Shown: positions 1 to 8,162, counted from the stretch's first letter. The stretch: DNA of 15,664 nt from Gymnopus androsaceus JB14 (GCA_009733575.1 ML769904.1:20428-36091), one strand, 5' to 3'. The notes: generated by a model from the sequence alone, not told the origin. Translations and numbers: made by a program.

Positions 1-701
1 GAGGATCACCATTTGAGCACCAGTAGTGGCATCCCAGATCCTGACTGTTTTGCCCAAGAGCCAGACACAATCCTGGTTGCACCAGTAGTGGCATCCCAGA
101 TCCTGACTGTTTTGTCATAAGAGCCAGACACAATCCTTGTTCCATCATGTGAAAAGGCAACTGAACTGACCCAATCATCATGACCCTGCAAGAGATCACC
201 AATTTGAGCACCAGTAGTAGCATCCCAGATCCTGATTGTTTTGTCATTAGAGCCAGACACAATCCTGGTTCCATCATGTGAAAAGGCAAATGAACGAACC
301 CCATCATCATGACCTTGCAAGGGATCACACATTTGAGCACCAGTAGTAGCATCCCATATCCTGACTGTTTTGTCTCGGGAGCCAGACACAATCCTGGTTC
401 CATCATGTGAAAAGGCAACTGAAAAGACCCAATCATCATGACCTTGCAAGGGATCACCTATTGGAGCACCAGTAGTGGCATCCCAGATCCTGACTGTGTT
501 GTCATGAGAGCCAGACACAATCCTGGTTCCATCATGTGAAAAGGCAACCGAACTGACTCGATGATCATGACCTTGCAAGGGATCACCCATTTGAGCACCA
601 GTAGTAGCATCCCAGATCCTGATTGTTCTGTCAGAAGAGCCAGATACAATCCTGGTTCCATCAGGTGACAAGGCCACTGAATATACCCCATCATTGTGAC
701 C
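1..701 (-). repeat. Tandem WD40 repeats, 129-bp unit, near identical
   Basis: Five complete WD40 units of 43 codons run from 701 leftwards, each of the form GHxxxVxSVAFSxDGTRIVS, then GSxDxTxRIWDATTGA and a short linker. The repeated CCAGACAC/CCAGATAC core (plus strand) occurs at 124, 253, 382, 511 and 640, exactly 129 bp apart. The copy at 61 is only 63 bp away, showing a 66-bp (22-codon) loss. Beyond it a one-base shift turns the KTVRIWD frame into KQSGSG, and a stop follows near position 6. WD40 units form beta-propeller blades that bind ligands. The residues after GSG vary between units (S, H, R, N, Y after SGS; ND, DH, DD then G/R/W after GH), as expected for a recognition surface. Confidence 0.9.
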
Positions 702-941
702 ATTCAATGTTATTACTGTCTTCTGACCTTGTACTTGAGCCTCAATCCTCAATTTCTTTTTTATTTGAGGCTTACAATCCAAATTATCTTGCCAAAAAGG
801 AATAATACTCAAGTACAGGTGTGGTGTTCTTCCTCTGACTTCACCAGTTGCAAATTGCATCAGTAAATTTCGGAGATGTTTCATCATCCCTATGACCTCT
901 AATCTACAATCAAGACTTGTTAGTTTCTGCCAAACTTTCAG
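702..941 (-). other. Linker between NACHT/winged-helix region and WD40 array
   Basis: This stretch reads through MKHLRNLLMQFATGEVRG and TPHLYLSIIPFWQDN, the linker that precedes the first WD40 blade in agaricomycete NLRs. It is in the same frame as the upstream NACHT segment except for the TAA at 942-944, so either one nonsense change or an intron separates them. Confidence 0.6.
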
Positions 942-2193
942 TTATTCATTTACTCCATAATACCACCACATGATACTCATCTTTTGCATAGAATCCATAG
1001 CATCTGCACATTGTGGCAATAGGTTCAGTAGACTCATGGCTTCAATCCAATATATTCCCTTGTTCTTCAATAATTCATGCATTGTCTTTAGAATGTTATC
1101 TTGGATTGCACATTTCATGAAGTGATAACTCCAGAACTGGCAAGAATATTCAAGTGTTTTGCCTATATTTTGCTCAACTCTCCCTTGCAAGTTGGGCACT
1201 TCTTTATCTGGTATGAATGATGAAGGAAGATGGCAGATATTGAATCTCAACTTTTCCATTACTTTGAAACATGCAAACACCAATATCTGATGCTGGGAGG
1301 GAGGGTCATAAGTCACATCCTGAACTTTATCTTTGAAGGTGGTGATGAAATCTGGAAATGATGCATGAAATGTAAAAACACATTTATTCTCCTCTGAGAT
1401 GTAGCATATAGCTTGCAATCCATGGATTAGGTGTTCCACAACATCCACTTTGATTGTCAGAAGTTCAGCTATAGCTTTGCATGTCAATGGCTTTCCTGCA
1501 GAAATCATTGTATAAACAATCATCCAATCTTGTTTGATATACTTTGGAGTACGCTTTTTTGTGGGTATTGCCTTCCTCATAATTTCTGTGTAAAGCTGTT
1601 CCATATCCTCAGGATTATTATGGTCTTTAATTGCATCGGCCAATGTTTCCAGCTGTTCTGTAGGACTTCCCTTACCCTTCACAGATTTGACCACAGTTGC
1701 TGCATAGATGAAGAGTTTTCCTGACAATAATGTAAGCTCCTTCAGCTGGTCCTCTGATGAATATATGTTTTTCAGCTCAGTCTTAAGATAGGTGTATATA
1801 TCCTCTTCCACAAGACTGCCTTCCACATCATGTAAAGTGAATTCCTTAATTTGAGAAATTGATTCTGGCGGTAGAGCATTAGACTTCATAAGCTGCTGAA
1901 TTGGATGTTCTGGGCAACTTGTCAGGAAGAACTTTAATCCTGGCATTTGCCTTTTCTGGATTGCATATATGAGAGGTTTGAGGGCAGATAAGACATTCTC
2001 ACACTCATCCAGAGCATCTATAACAATGACTGGTGTATGTGCTCCCATTGTTCCAGACTCAGTAACTGCCCTCCATGGCTCAATTAAGAGTTCTTTGACT
2101 AAAACATCTGGCATCTTTGAAGGAAGATCAGGATTTCTATCCAAGATTTTCCCAAGTGACCTGGCAAATGTTCTGGAAAATCTTGCCAGCTGA
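942..2193 (-). CDS. Partial NACHT domain and winged-helix/linker region of the NLR pseudogene
   Basis: The retained portion begins at YQLARFSRTFARSLGK, which in relatives lies about 50 residues after Walker A. Walker B is clear (VIVIDALDECE). The following sensor-like motif reads FFLTSCPEHPI, where relatives normally have TSRPE; CGT to TGT would explain the Arg-to-Cys change. A helical winged-helix-like region follows (PLTCKAIAELLTIKVDVVEHL), then the FHASFPDF motif typical of this NLR group. The frame meets TAA at 942-944. A 50-nt intron with GTAAAT donor, CTAAC branch and TGTAG acceptor would remove the stop but would not enter the WD40 frame. A 57-nt version ending in GAG would. Without Walker A the domain could not bind ATP normally. 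Confidence 0.8.
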
Positions 2194-2919
2194 TAGAGGT
2201 GGGCACGAATACATACTCGAGTATATTCGTTATTCGTGGTACGAATATTTGTCACCTCAAATCCACTATTTATACTCGAGTATATACTCGAATATTTGTA
2301 CAGACATATATTCGCGAATAGATATTCGTGAATAACGAGTATTTTAGGACAAATACTCGAGTATACTTGTGATTAATTAACAACATTACAAATAAAGTAA
2401 ATATAGGCTCGAACATGTAAGTAATAATGTTGAAGTACTATATTAGTGTTTAATAATAATATAAATACAGTCTGTATACATTTCCGAGTACTATTACATG
2501 ACACAAAATTGTGGCGGTACTGAGAATTGAACTCTGCTGGTCAGCTATCACAGGAAGGCCTGACCTTAATCCAGAGTCGGCGCCCATAACCACTAAGCCA
2601 CACAGATTTTATTACAGTTACATGTCAATAACATTATATACATATTCAAACATAGCCGAATTAAGTTATATATTGAATTTTTGCTTAAGTAATGAATACC
2701 TCACATGCTCGTGCTAACGAGCACGTGATATCGGCGAATATTCGCGAATATTCATGAATAAAGTACCACGAATATTTGTGACATCAAAGTGGCTATTTAT
2801 ACTCGAGTAAGTACTCGTGTAACGAATATATTCGTCACTCGTGACTCATTATTCGCGAGTAACGAATGGCTAAATATTCATGAATACTCATGAATATTCG
2901 CTATTCGTGCCCATCTCTA
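2194..2919. mobile_element. Non-autonomous inverted-repeat element (MITE-like) inserted in the NLR gene
   Basis: The ends are inverted copies: TAGAGGTGGGCACGAATA at 2194-2211, and TAGAGATGGGCACGAATA read on the minus strand at 2919-2902. Inside both ends are dense short palindromes (ACTCGAGT, ATTCGCGAAT, ATTCGTGAAT, ATTCATGAAT), and a direct repeat around the shared CTATTTATACTCGAGTA is present near 2243-2286 and 2766-2811. There is no transposase. A TAGAG start fits the YARNG pattern of hAT termini, and dense subterminal palindromes also fit, but the adjoining 8-mers (ccagctga and gagcaaag) do not match. A TA target (Tc1/mariner type) is the alternative, because the TA at 2194-2195 completes the conserved Tyr codon of YQLA. 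The class is unresolved; the element itself is well supported. Confidence 0.8.
2511..2604 (-). repeat. tRNA-derived SINE-like relic A
   Basis: On the minus strand there is an A box (TGGCTTAGTGG) and, 68 nt later, a B box (GTTCAATTC) inside GAGTTCAATTCTC, as in a class II (Leu/Ser-type) tRNA; the D-arm reads GGGCGCC. The 3' side ends TACCGCCA, but the 5' acceptor side does not pair with it, so this is not a functional tRNA. It lies within the 2194-2919 element. Its A-to-B spacing and middle motifs (CCGACT, CAGGCC, TGATA) match relic B at 3772-3862. Confidence 0.6.
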
Positions 2920-3734
2920 GAGCAAAGAGAATCTTCATCTGCAAGTCAATTAAGTTAATGTTTGCTAATCCATAACATTGTACATTGCTGTTACCTTGCA
3001 TTGTTCATATGCCCTTTGAATTCTTTCTGAAAATTCTTGAATTATTTCAGCAATCTCCTCAGACTGAAAAATTCTTCGGAACAGTCCATTATTCTCTTGC
3101 TCTTTGACCTCTTGGTTGATATAATTCAAATCACTTTAGGATGGTTAGCAAATAACACCATTCTTCCAAGTGTGGAGGACCTACCTAATCAGATCTTGAA
3201 TAGCTTGGTTAGATGCATCAAAGCTTTTGGGATCCAAGTACGGTTGTAGAAAAGTGGTGCGAGAAATCAAATCATTGGCCAAACCTCTGAGTTGCTCAGT
3301 ATTACCAGAAACATTCTATACATATGATTGAGCCAATATCTGAAAGATACAAAAGATTATATCTATACCTTATAAAGACTAATGCACTCACACACTCCAC
3401 CTACGGCAGCCTGCAAAGGTGGAAGCGGTGCTGATGCCTCTTTCAACACCTTCAAAACAGTATCAAGAGTGTCCACAATAGTAGATCCGACGCCTTGATG
3501 TTTCGGAGATTTTGGTCCCGATGTGGATTCAAGTTTGTTCTCAGCTGCAATGCTCGTGTCGTCTGGCTGGACTTCCAACAGAGGACTCGCATCTGGAGTA
3601 GGAGTTGAAACTTGACTTTGGGCGGGTGTTGTACCATGGCTTTTGTCTTTGCTGTGACGGAAGAGTTCGCAAACAATTCTTTTAGCCATTCGGAAATGAT
3701 GGGGGTGAAGAAGACGAGAAGTTTCGACATTCAT
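2920..3734 (-). CDS. N-terminal exons of the NLR pseudogene
   Basis: The first exon opens at the ATG at 3734, or at the internal ATG at 3689 (MAKRIVCELFRHSKDKS), which gives a more typical basic start. It continues with a Ser/Thr/Pro-rich low-complexity stretch and then a helical segment (VDTLDTVLKVLKEASAPLPP, then ECISLYK) like the N-terminal region of agaricomycete NLRs. Direct reading past exon 1 meets TAG codons; the 53-nt and 51-nt introns remove them and give one continuous helical, Glu/Gln-rich reading frame (for example EEIAEIIQEFSERIQRAYEQ) that ends at MKILFAL against the inserted element. No cysteine pattern or signal peptide is visible. The function of this N-terminal domain is not recognisable from sequence alone. 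Confidence 0.7.
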
Positions 3735-3771
3735 GTTATGTAGTGATTGATATAAGGTTCAGTCACACAAG

Positions 3772-3862
3772 ATATGGCATGGAGAATTGAACCTTGTCAT
3801 GCGCCAACCGTATCAGTGGGCCTGTAAAGATTTCATGATAGTCGGTATAACCACTAGGCACA
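3772..3862 (-). repeat. tRNA-derived SINE-like relic B
   Basis: The minus strand shows an A-box-like GTGCCTAGTGG and, 69 nt later, a B box in GGTTCAATTCTCC. Between them CCGACT, CAGGCC and CTGATA occur in the same order and nearly the same places as in relic A. Acceptor pairing is absent. It lies about 40 bp upstream of the NLR start codon and has no visible A-rich tail. It is either a SINE head or an old tRNA pseudogene of the same origin as relic A. Confidence 0.55.
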
Positions 3863-4150
3863 GTGAAACCTTCGACAAACAAGGTGAATAAAAATTACGT
3901 TCTTTTGCCTCGGAGAGGCTAAGGGAGGAAGGACTCTTTGGGATAGGCGGCTGTTAGGGAGTCTTATCCTTTCCCTTCCCATATGCGACTAATCTCTCTC
4001 ATCTCCGTGCAAATCTCTGTAATGATATTGTAGTCTAAGCATAGATTTTCGCCCCGAGTCTGTATTCTGTGTCCGATACATTCATATACATACCCGGTCC
4101 CCGGCACCTCTCATTCTCTTTCAAGGCTTATTAGTCGGAGATTTATTTTT

Positions 4151-4203
4151 GCCCTTATAATGGGCAGGCCGTTATAACGGCATTAGGACGGCATTATAAT
4201 GGC
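4151..4203. repeat. Cluster of three TTATAA-centred palindromes
   Basis: Three palindromic units lie in 53 bp. GCCGTTATAACGGC (4168-4181) is a perfect 14-bp palindrome. CATTATAATG (4192-4201) is a perfect 10-bp palindrome within GGCATTATAATGGC. GCCCTTATAATGGGC (4151-4165) is a near palindrome. All share a TTATAA core and GGC-type arms. They could be protein-binding sites or a terminus of an unrecognised repeat. Confidence 0.55.
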
Positions 4204-4740
4204 ATGAAAACGCTTCTCTCCTCGTCAGTCTCTTTATCTCTCGTGCACGCACCTGGGCGGTCCAAAATGGCTTTAGCATGAATGTGAGGCTCCGTTAGCT
4301 TTGATAATATTGGCGGAAGGATATATTATGTGCGTTACTGGCTGTTCACACCTGCATATCACTGATACAACTACAGATTACAGGCTTTACCAGTGACAAT
4401 TGGCTATATTATATTAGCATCTGGATATAAGACATCTTTCTTTGAATGCTTTCTCTCATCCATAAAGATTCACACTCTCTAACTTGCACAGGTAATTTGG
4501 TTCGCTTGCTGCTTTTGCTCACAGGTTCTGCTGCTTGTGTGAGGTTATTTTAAGGTGCATACCTAACTTTTTGGTCATGGTTTCATTGTTTAATGTCATC
4601 TTTAGACTGACCTTGCTCCGATCTCCTCAAACGCTGAAGCGCTGACCTGTCGTACAAGAGATGCAACTTGGAGAAGCGTTCCCGAGCTCCTTGTCTTTGG
4701 CCTACAGACTCCTTTGGGAAAAATCTATTGGGAAACCCCC

Positions 4741-4769
4741 TTTCTCAGAGAAACCCCCCCTCTGAGAAA
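4741..4769. repeat. Perfect 10-bp hairpin with C-rich loop
   Basis: TTTCTCAGAG (4741-4750) is the exact reverse complement of CTCTGAGAAA (4760-4769), around a 9-nt AAACCCCCC loop. A related sequence (CCCCCTTTCTCTGAAAAACC, minus strand) lies near 5635-5655, so this may be the end of a small decayed element. Confidence 0.5.
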
Positions 4770-4957
4770 CCCTGACTATTGAGGAACCCGGGTGCTGGCT
4801 CGGCTTAGTACTACCATCACTGGCCAGTGCCCTTAACTACTCTTTTGATCTTTGAACTAATGCTAATTTCTGTTGTTGCCCCTCAAAGCTTTGTTGCCAA
4901 ATCAAGGCAGTGAACTGGTAGAATTGAATCCAAAGGCGTGTTTTGGTGTTCTTCTAC

Positions 4958-5455
4958 TTAACGTTGTCCTAATGAAAGTAGGCAAGCTCTCTCAAATCTC
5001 AATGCCTTGCACTCTCTCTGCGCCACATCTTCCTGCATTACATCTTCCGTATATGTATAGGCTGCCAAGCCCCCCTCTATGGCCAGGCATTTGTCAGTTA
5101 GCATCATTAGCCATTGCTCAGATTCCGAATTTGAGTTGTTGGGATTCCTGCGCATGCTGTCTGTATCACCTCTAGGAAGTAAACAAAGGAATTTTGTTCC
5201 ACATTGATTGGCTTTATAACTACATAAGATGCAGATACATTATCATTTACCATGTAAGCACAGCACAATGAGCATGCATATCTCCCTGTTCCGATGCACT
5301 CCATGTTTTTGTCCACTCCCTCAGGTTTTGCATGCCCAAATTGCCTTTTCTTGCACCTCCACCCTGTATTTGCTGCGCGCGCACGCAACTGCGAGTCATT
5401 TGGTGCTGGACAAGTGATCAAAGCTGGATTTTGCAGTTGTGAATCCGAACATTCA
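4958..5455 (-). pseudogene. Unrecognised frameshifted minus-strand coding remnant
   Basis: Two overlapping minus-strand open stretches look like one protein in two frames. The first, open from about 5455 to 5107, contains NTGWRCKKRQFGHAKPEG and then RYACSLCCAYMVND. The Cys spacing suggests a former zinc-binding motif with one Cys position replaced by Arg. The second (5155-4958) contains SESEQWLMMLTDKCLAIEGG and a charged tail ending LLSLGQR and a stop. They join only through a frameshift or an unidentified intron near 5150. No start codon is chosen with confidence. I do not recognise the family. A mobile-element origin is possible because end-like repeats lie on both sides. Confidence 0.3.
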
Positions 5456-6281
5456 AGGTCTTAAGCTTTCTATTAAAAAGCTCAAAATCTATTGAAATGG
5501 TGGTTTTTCTATCTATGTGTGAATAATTCTTTCAGCCAACCTCTATGTTATTTCAAGTCTACACATGGGCACTTCTTAGTGGGTGCCTGTTTCGGCTGGT
5601 CACTAGAGGAACCCTCAAGTCACTTTTTTAAGAGGGTTTTTCAGAGAAAGGGGGAAGAGGTGGCAAAGAGGGTGTTTGTACCAGGAAACCGCCACAGCCA
5701 GTACATTCGCAGCTCAAGCTCAGTTTCTTCCTCCTCCAGGCTCTCCACCGCCCACTTTCCTGTATACCCTGTGCCTGTTATGTCTGGGAGAGGTTGAAAA
5801 CTGACTGATAAGTCATAGGCTTTTTAACAATCGCATCAGGGCTGCAGCTAGTCCTGCTAAAGCTTAAGCTAATGGAGAATGAGTTTGGTTTTGAGAAGAA
5901 GCAAGTTCACGACTAAACATACCTCATATATAATTGATTTCCAAAATGTAGAATTGTCGACATCATCTTCAACCAAAGCAAGGATCAGTGTTGTTGTTCT
6001 GATTCAGAGATAATGAAGAAGTAGATGAGGGTCTAGGATTTTCCGCATAGCTTTTAACTTCTCGAGATAAGAATTCATGATATAACAATGATGAGAACCG
6101 ACTCTAGAATCTTCCGTGTCGGCTGCAGCTTTCTCAAGACAAGATGTGTTGGCGCTCATGTTAGATGCCTAATGAAGGACCATGGGCGCCCACGCTTGTT
6201 ACTATATATATACATATATGGCTGAGGCCTGAGCGTGTGGAATTGAGAGCAAGAACAAATCATCCCCCGCAACACATCAAG
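5456..6281. other. Non-coding interval, possible promoter near its right end
   Basis: No supported gene. A TATATATATACATATATGG tract at about 6202-6221 is followed some 60 bp later by an ATG at 6282. That start leads only to MSPIIPYRQQQ before a GTAAG that could be a splice donor. This could be the 5' end of a lost plus-strand gene. Confidence 0.35.
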
Positions 6282-6372
6282 ATGTCACCAATAATACCCT
6301 ATCGACAACAACAAAGTAAGACTGCTTTGCAAGCGAGTGAATGAATTAGGGAGTTGGCCCTCGAGTGGGAGT

Positions 6373-6482
6373 CATCAGGAAAACCTGGGTGAACTGTGAG
6401 TTGCTGTGGACTACTATGGGTACAGAGCTGTCCAGATCTGTACAGAGGGTATTCGTGTGTGAACACCTGGGTTTTCCTGATG
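6373..6482. repeat. Inverted repeat, 19-bp arms
   Basis: CATCAGGAAAACCTGGGTG at 6373-6391 and CACCTGGGTTTTCCTGATG at 6464-6482 are inverted copies matching at 17 of 19 positions, with 72 nt between them. No protein or RNA family was recognised. Confidence 0.6.
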
Positions 6483-6643
6483 GTGTACAAGGTGCATTTA
6501 ATACCTTACAAATCTCCATTGAAGATGTTAACAAACCAAGTGGACTCGCTTGGCCATTAGTAGGTGCTCTCTCTCCTTCAAATATCAATTTATATTTATG
6601 TTCCTTTTTTCAAACAGGCATAATCTCATCTCTCTCACTCACT

Positions 6644-6821
6644 CTATCCTATTCCAAATCGCTCTCAGTGCCCAAATCTGGCCCCAAGCTCTGCATCTCT
6701 GCGTAGAAGCATTCACATCTTGGAGTGTCCTAGTCCGGAATGTGACCTTCCTGAGAGAGTAGAAGCTTATAGGGAGATGGAGCAGTTGCTGGAGCCTTGG
6801 AGGACGCGCCGGAAGCGTTAA
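6644..6821 (+). pseudogene. Possible C-terminal exon of an unknown gene, cut off by the Copia LTR
   Basis: A plus-strand frame reads IHILECPSPECDLPERVEAY and then REMEQLLEPWRTRRKR before TAA at 6819-6821. The CPSPEC motif and the amphipathic, charged tail look protein-like. Upstream the frame meets a stop near 6619, just after a CAG that could be a splice acceptor, so the segment would have to be a terminal exon. A candidate 5' end lies at 6282. I do not recognise the protein and cannot join the parts in frame. The stop is 13 bp from the retroelement. Confidence 0.25.
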
Positions 6822-6834
6822 AGAGGGTGGATGG

Positions 6835-7357
6835 TGTTGAAGCAGACATATGATCAACAAATAGTGAGATGCAATACTCACCTGGATATATTGCTTGTAG
6901 ACTGGTCTGGAGGACTAGTTGGAGAGCAAAGAGTTCTTGTATAGACAAGTAGTAGTACAACTGAGTGTGCTAAGGAGTACGGTAAGTACCTACAGTATTT
7001 ATACTAAGTACGACTACAACTATACAGTTATCATAGTAAGGTGGCTTAGGGCATAGGGTACAATCATAATGGTTCAACAGCATGTAAGTACAATGTAAGA
7101 TCAAGTAATTACGACTACGTTTGACTACTATTGTATTGAACAGTTCATATGCTTCATAAGTGTATGTATCATCTTTATAGAAACTAGTGAATGGCATAAT
7201 TACAGCGTCTTGTATGCTTATTGAGCAAATACAAAGACAGTGCTGTTGCCTTATGTAGCGCAGCTACAAAGGTGTTTCAAGGAGTATTAACGGGATGAAA
7301 GACTCATGTTGAGTTGATTGATGATGTCACTATTGTAAGCATCAGATCCTTTCAACA
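6835..7357 (-). repeat. Copia 3' LTR
   Basis: The LTR begins TGTTGAAAGG (minus strand, 7357 leftwards), directly after a polypurine tract, and ends TTCAACA at 6841-6835, giving the usual short TG..CA inverted ends (TGTTGAA/TTCAACA) and a length of 523 bp. A TATAAATA promoter motif lies at 7003-6996. No second LTR is in the window for comparison. Confidence 0.8.
6996..7003 (-). promoter_or_regulatory. TATA box in the Copia LTR
   Basis: TATAAATA on the minus strand, in the expected interior position of the LTR. Transcription would start some 25-35 bp further left. Assigned by motif and position only. Confidence 0.45.
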
Positions 7358-7366
7358 CTCCCCCTC
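7358..7366 (-). other. Polypurine tract of the Copia element
   Basis: GAGGGGGAG (minus strand) lies directly against the TGTTGAA start of the 3' LTR. This is the standard primer site for plus-strand cDNA synthesis, and it fixes the LTR border. Confidence 0.8.
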
Positions 7367-7458
7367 GCTAAGAATAGTGATAGGGAATCAAGCTTTAAGG
7401 ACTTAGAACCATGTTCTAGTTTTTGATATGACTTAGCGTACGGTCATTGAAGATTTAT

Positions 7459-7973
7459 TCAAAGAAATGTAATGCCAAGAAGATCTCGGAATTTCTTGAA
7501 TTTAATCAATGCGAGATTCTTTGTCAGAATATCTGCAATGTTATCTTCAGTTCAAACATAGAATAGTTTGATGTTTCCATTTTCAATTTTTTCCCGAATA
7601 TAGTGGAAACAAATATCAATGTGTTTCGTTCTTCTCTCTTGAATTGGATTAGAAGCGAGGAAGATTGAACCTTGATTATCACCACATAAAGGTAATGATT
7701 GAACAGGAATTCCGATCTCATTGAATAAAGATTGAAGCCACTCAAGTTGTCGACAGGAGTCAGACAATGCCATATATTTGGCCTTGGTGGATGAGAGTGC
7801 AACAGTTTTCTGTTTATGGGAAACCCAACAGATTGGAGCAGCAGCCAATTGTATGATCATCCCAGTATGGGATTTTGGTCATCTGGATCAGAGGCCCAAT
7901 CTGAATCACAGTATGCCATAAATCCTTCGTCAGAGTTACCGTCAAACACAATTTCATATTTCCGAGTATACAT
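7459..7973 (-). pseudogene. Copia polyprotein 3' part: RNase H
   Basis: The segment starts right after the DNA transposon at MYTRKYEIVFDG and reads CDSDWASDPDD, the first RNase H motif. A one-base frameshift near 7884-7890 separates this from IIQLAAAPICWVSHKQKTVA. The conserved SSTEAEYMAL motif has become SSTKAKYMAL: both Glu codons are now Lys (7777-7785), including the one expected to bind metal. CGDNQGSIFLASNP and RRTKHIDICFHYIREKIENG follow. A TGA at 7552-7554 interrupts YV-TEDNIADILTKNLALI, and the normal stop is TGA at 7459-7461. The enzyme would have degraded the RNA strand of the RNA/DNA hybrid. Family assignment is secure. Confidence 0.88.
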
Positions 7974-7975
7974 TA
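7974..7975. other. TA target-site duplication, left copy
   Basis: TA lies between Copia sequence (GTATACAT) and the transposon end (TTGCTGTTTTC). It pairs with TA at 12101-12102. Collapsing the insert to one TA gives the Copia codons for HYLMYTRKYE without a frame change, which confirms the borders. Confidence 0.88.
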
Positions 7976-8162
7976 TTGCTGTTTTCAAAAAGGCTTGCAC
8001 GGGTCAAATTTTCACGTGAGAAAGATATATGTTTGATTTTTGCGTGTTTCGCAACACTCCAACTGTTTTCATTCATAACTTGCTCAATTCTTCTTCAATT
8101 GCAAAAAGGTTTTTATTTCCTGAATCCGCAGCTCAATCCGCAGACACAAGGCTAGAAGAGTA
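7976..8162 (+). repeat. Left terminal inverted repeat (187 bp)
   Basis: It begins TTGCTGTTTTCAAAAAGGC and ends AAGGCTAGAAGAGTA. Read against the reverse complement of 11914-12100, about ten positions differ, mostly C/T or A/G transitions. Confidence 0.92.

Larger units (their letters stand above)
1..3734 (-). pseudogene. NACHT-WD40 NLR-like gene, disrupted and truncated by the window edge
   Basis: This is a fungal NLR-like (HET-E-type) gene read from 3734 leftwards. Proteins of this architecture pair a signalling N-terminus with a NACHT ATPase and WD40 sensor repeats, and act in non-self recognition or heterokaryon incompatibility. The inferred structure is: exon 1 3369-3734; intron 3316-3368 (53 nt); exon 2 3185-3315; intron 3134-3184 (51 nt, with CTAAC); exon 3 2995-3133; intron 2939-2994 (56 nt); exon 4 from 2938 into an inserted element at 2919. 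Coding similarity resumes at 2193 with the NACHT motif YQLARFS and continues through Walker B to the WD40 repeats. The Walker A P-loop is missing. Simple removal of the insert gives the wrong frame, so host sequence was also lost. An in-frame TAA lies at 942-944 and there is a frameshift near 48-60. I am confident of the family and of the broken state; exon borders are inferred. Confidence 0.85.
3863..4957. other. Non-coding interval with palindromes and a hairpin
   Basis: No convincing gene is seen. A TGTTAGGGAG at 3952 resembles the start of some LTRs, but no matching end or duplicate was found. The interval contains the palindrome cluster at 4151-4203 and the hairpin at 4741-4769. Short frames here have no domain signal. 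Confidence 0.5.

Noticed and set aside
1..701. CRISPR-like regular repeats
   Set aside because: The 129-bp periodicity encodes WD40 blades in one frame; there are no spacers, and the DNA is eukaryotic.
458..703. Second minus-strand frame through the WD40 array
   Set aside because: A shadow frame made open by the repeat periodicity; it encodes no domain.
2511..2604. Functional tRNA gene
   Set aside because: A and B boxes are good, but the acceptor stem cannot form and no clear anticodon loop is seen.
3952..4210. Solo LTR starting TGTTAGGGAG
   Set aside because: No matching CA end, no target duplication and no second copy in the window.
4873..5175. Plus-strand open frame of 100 codons
   Set aside because: Composition is Leu/Pro/Cys-rich with no motif, and it lies opposite a more protein-like minus-strand stretch.
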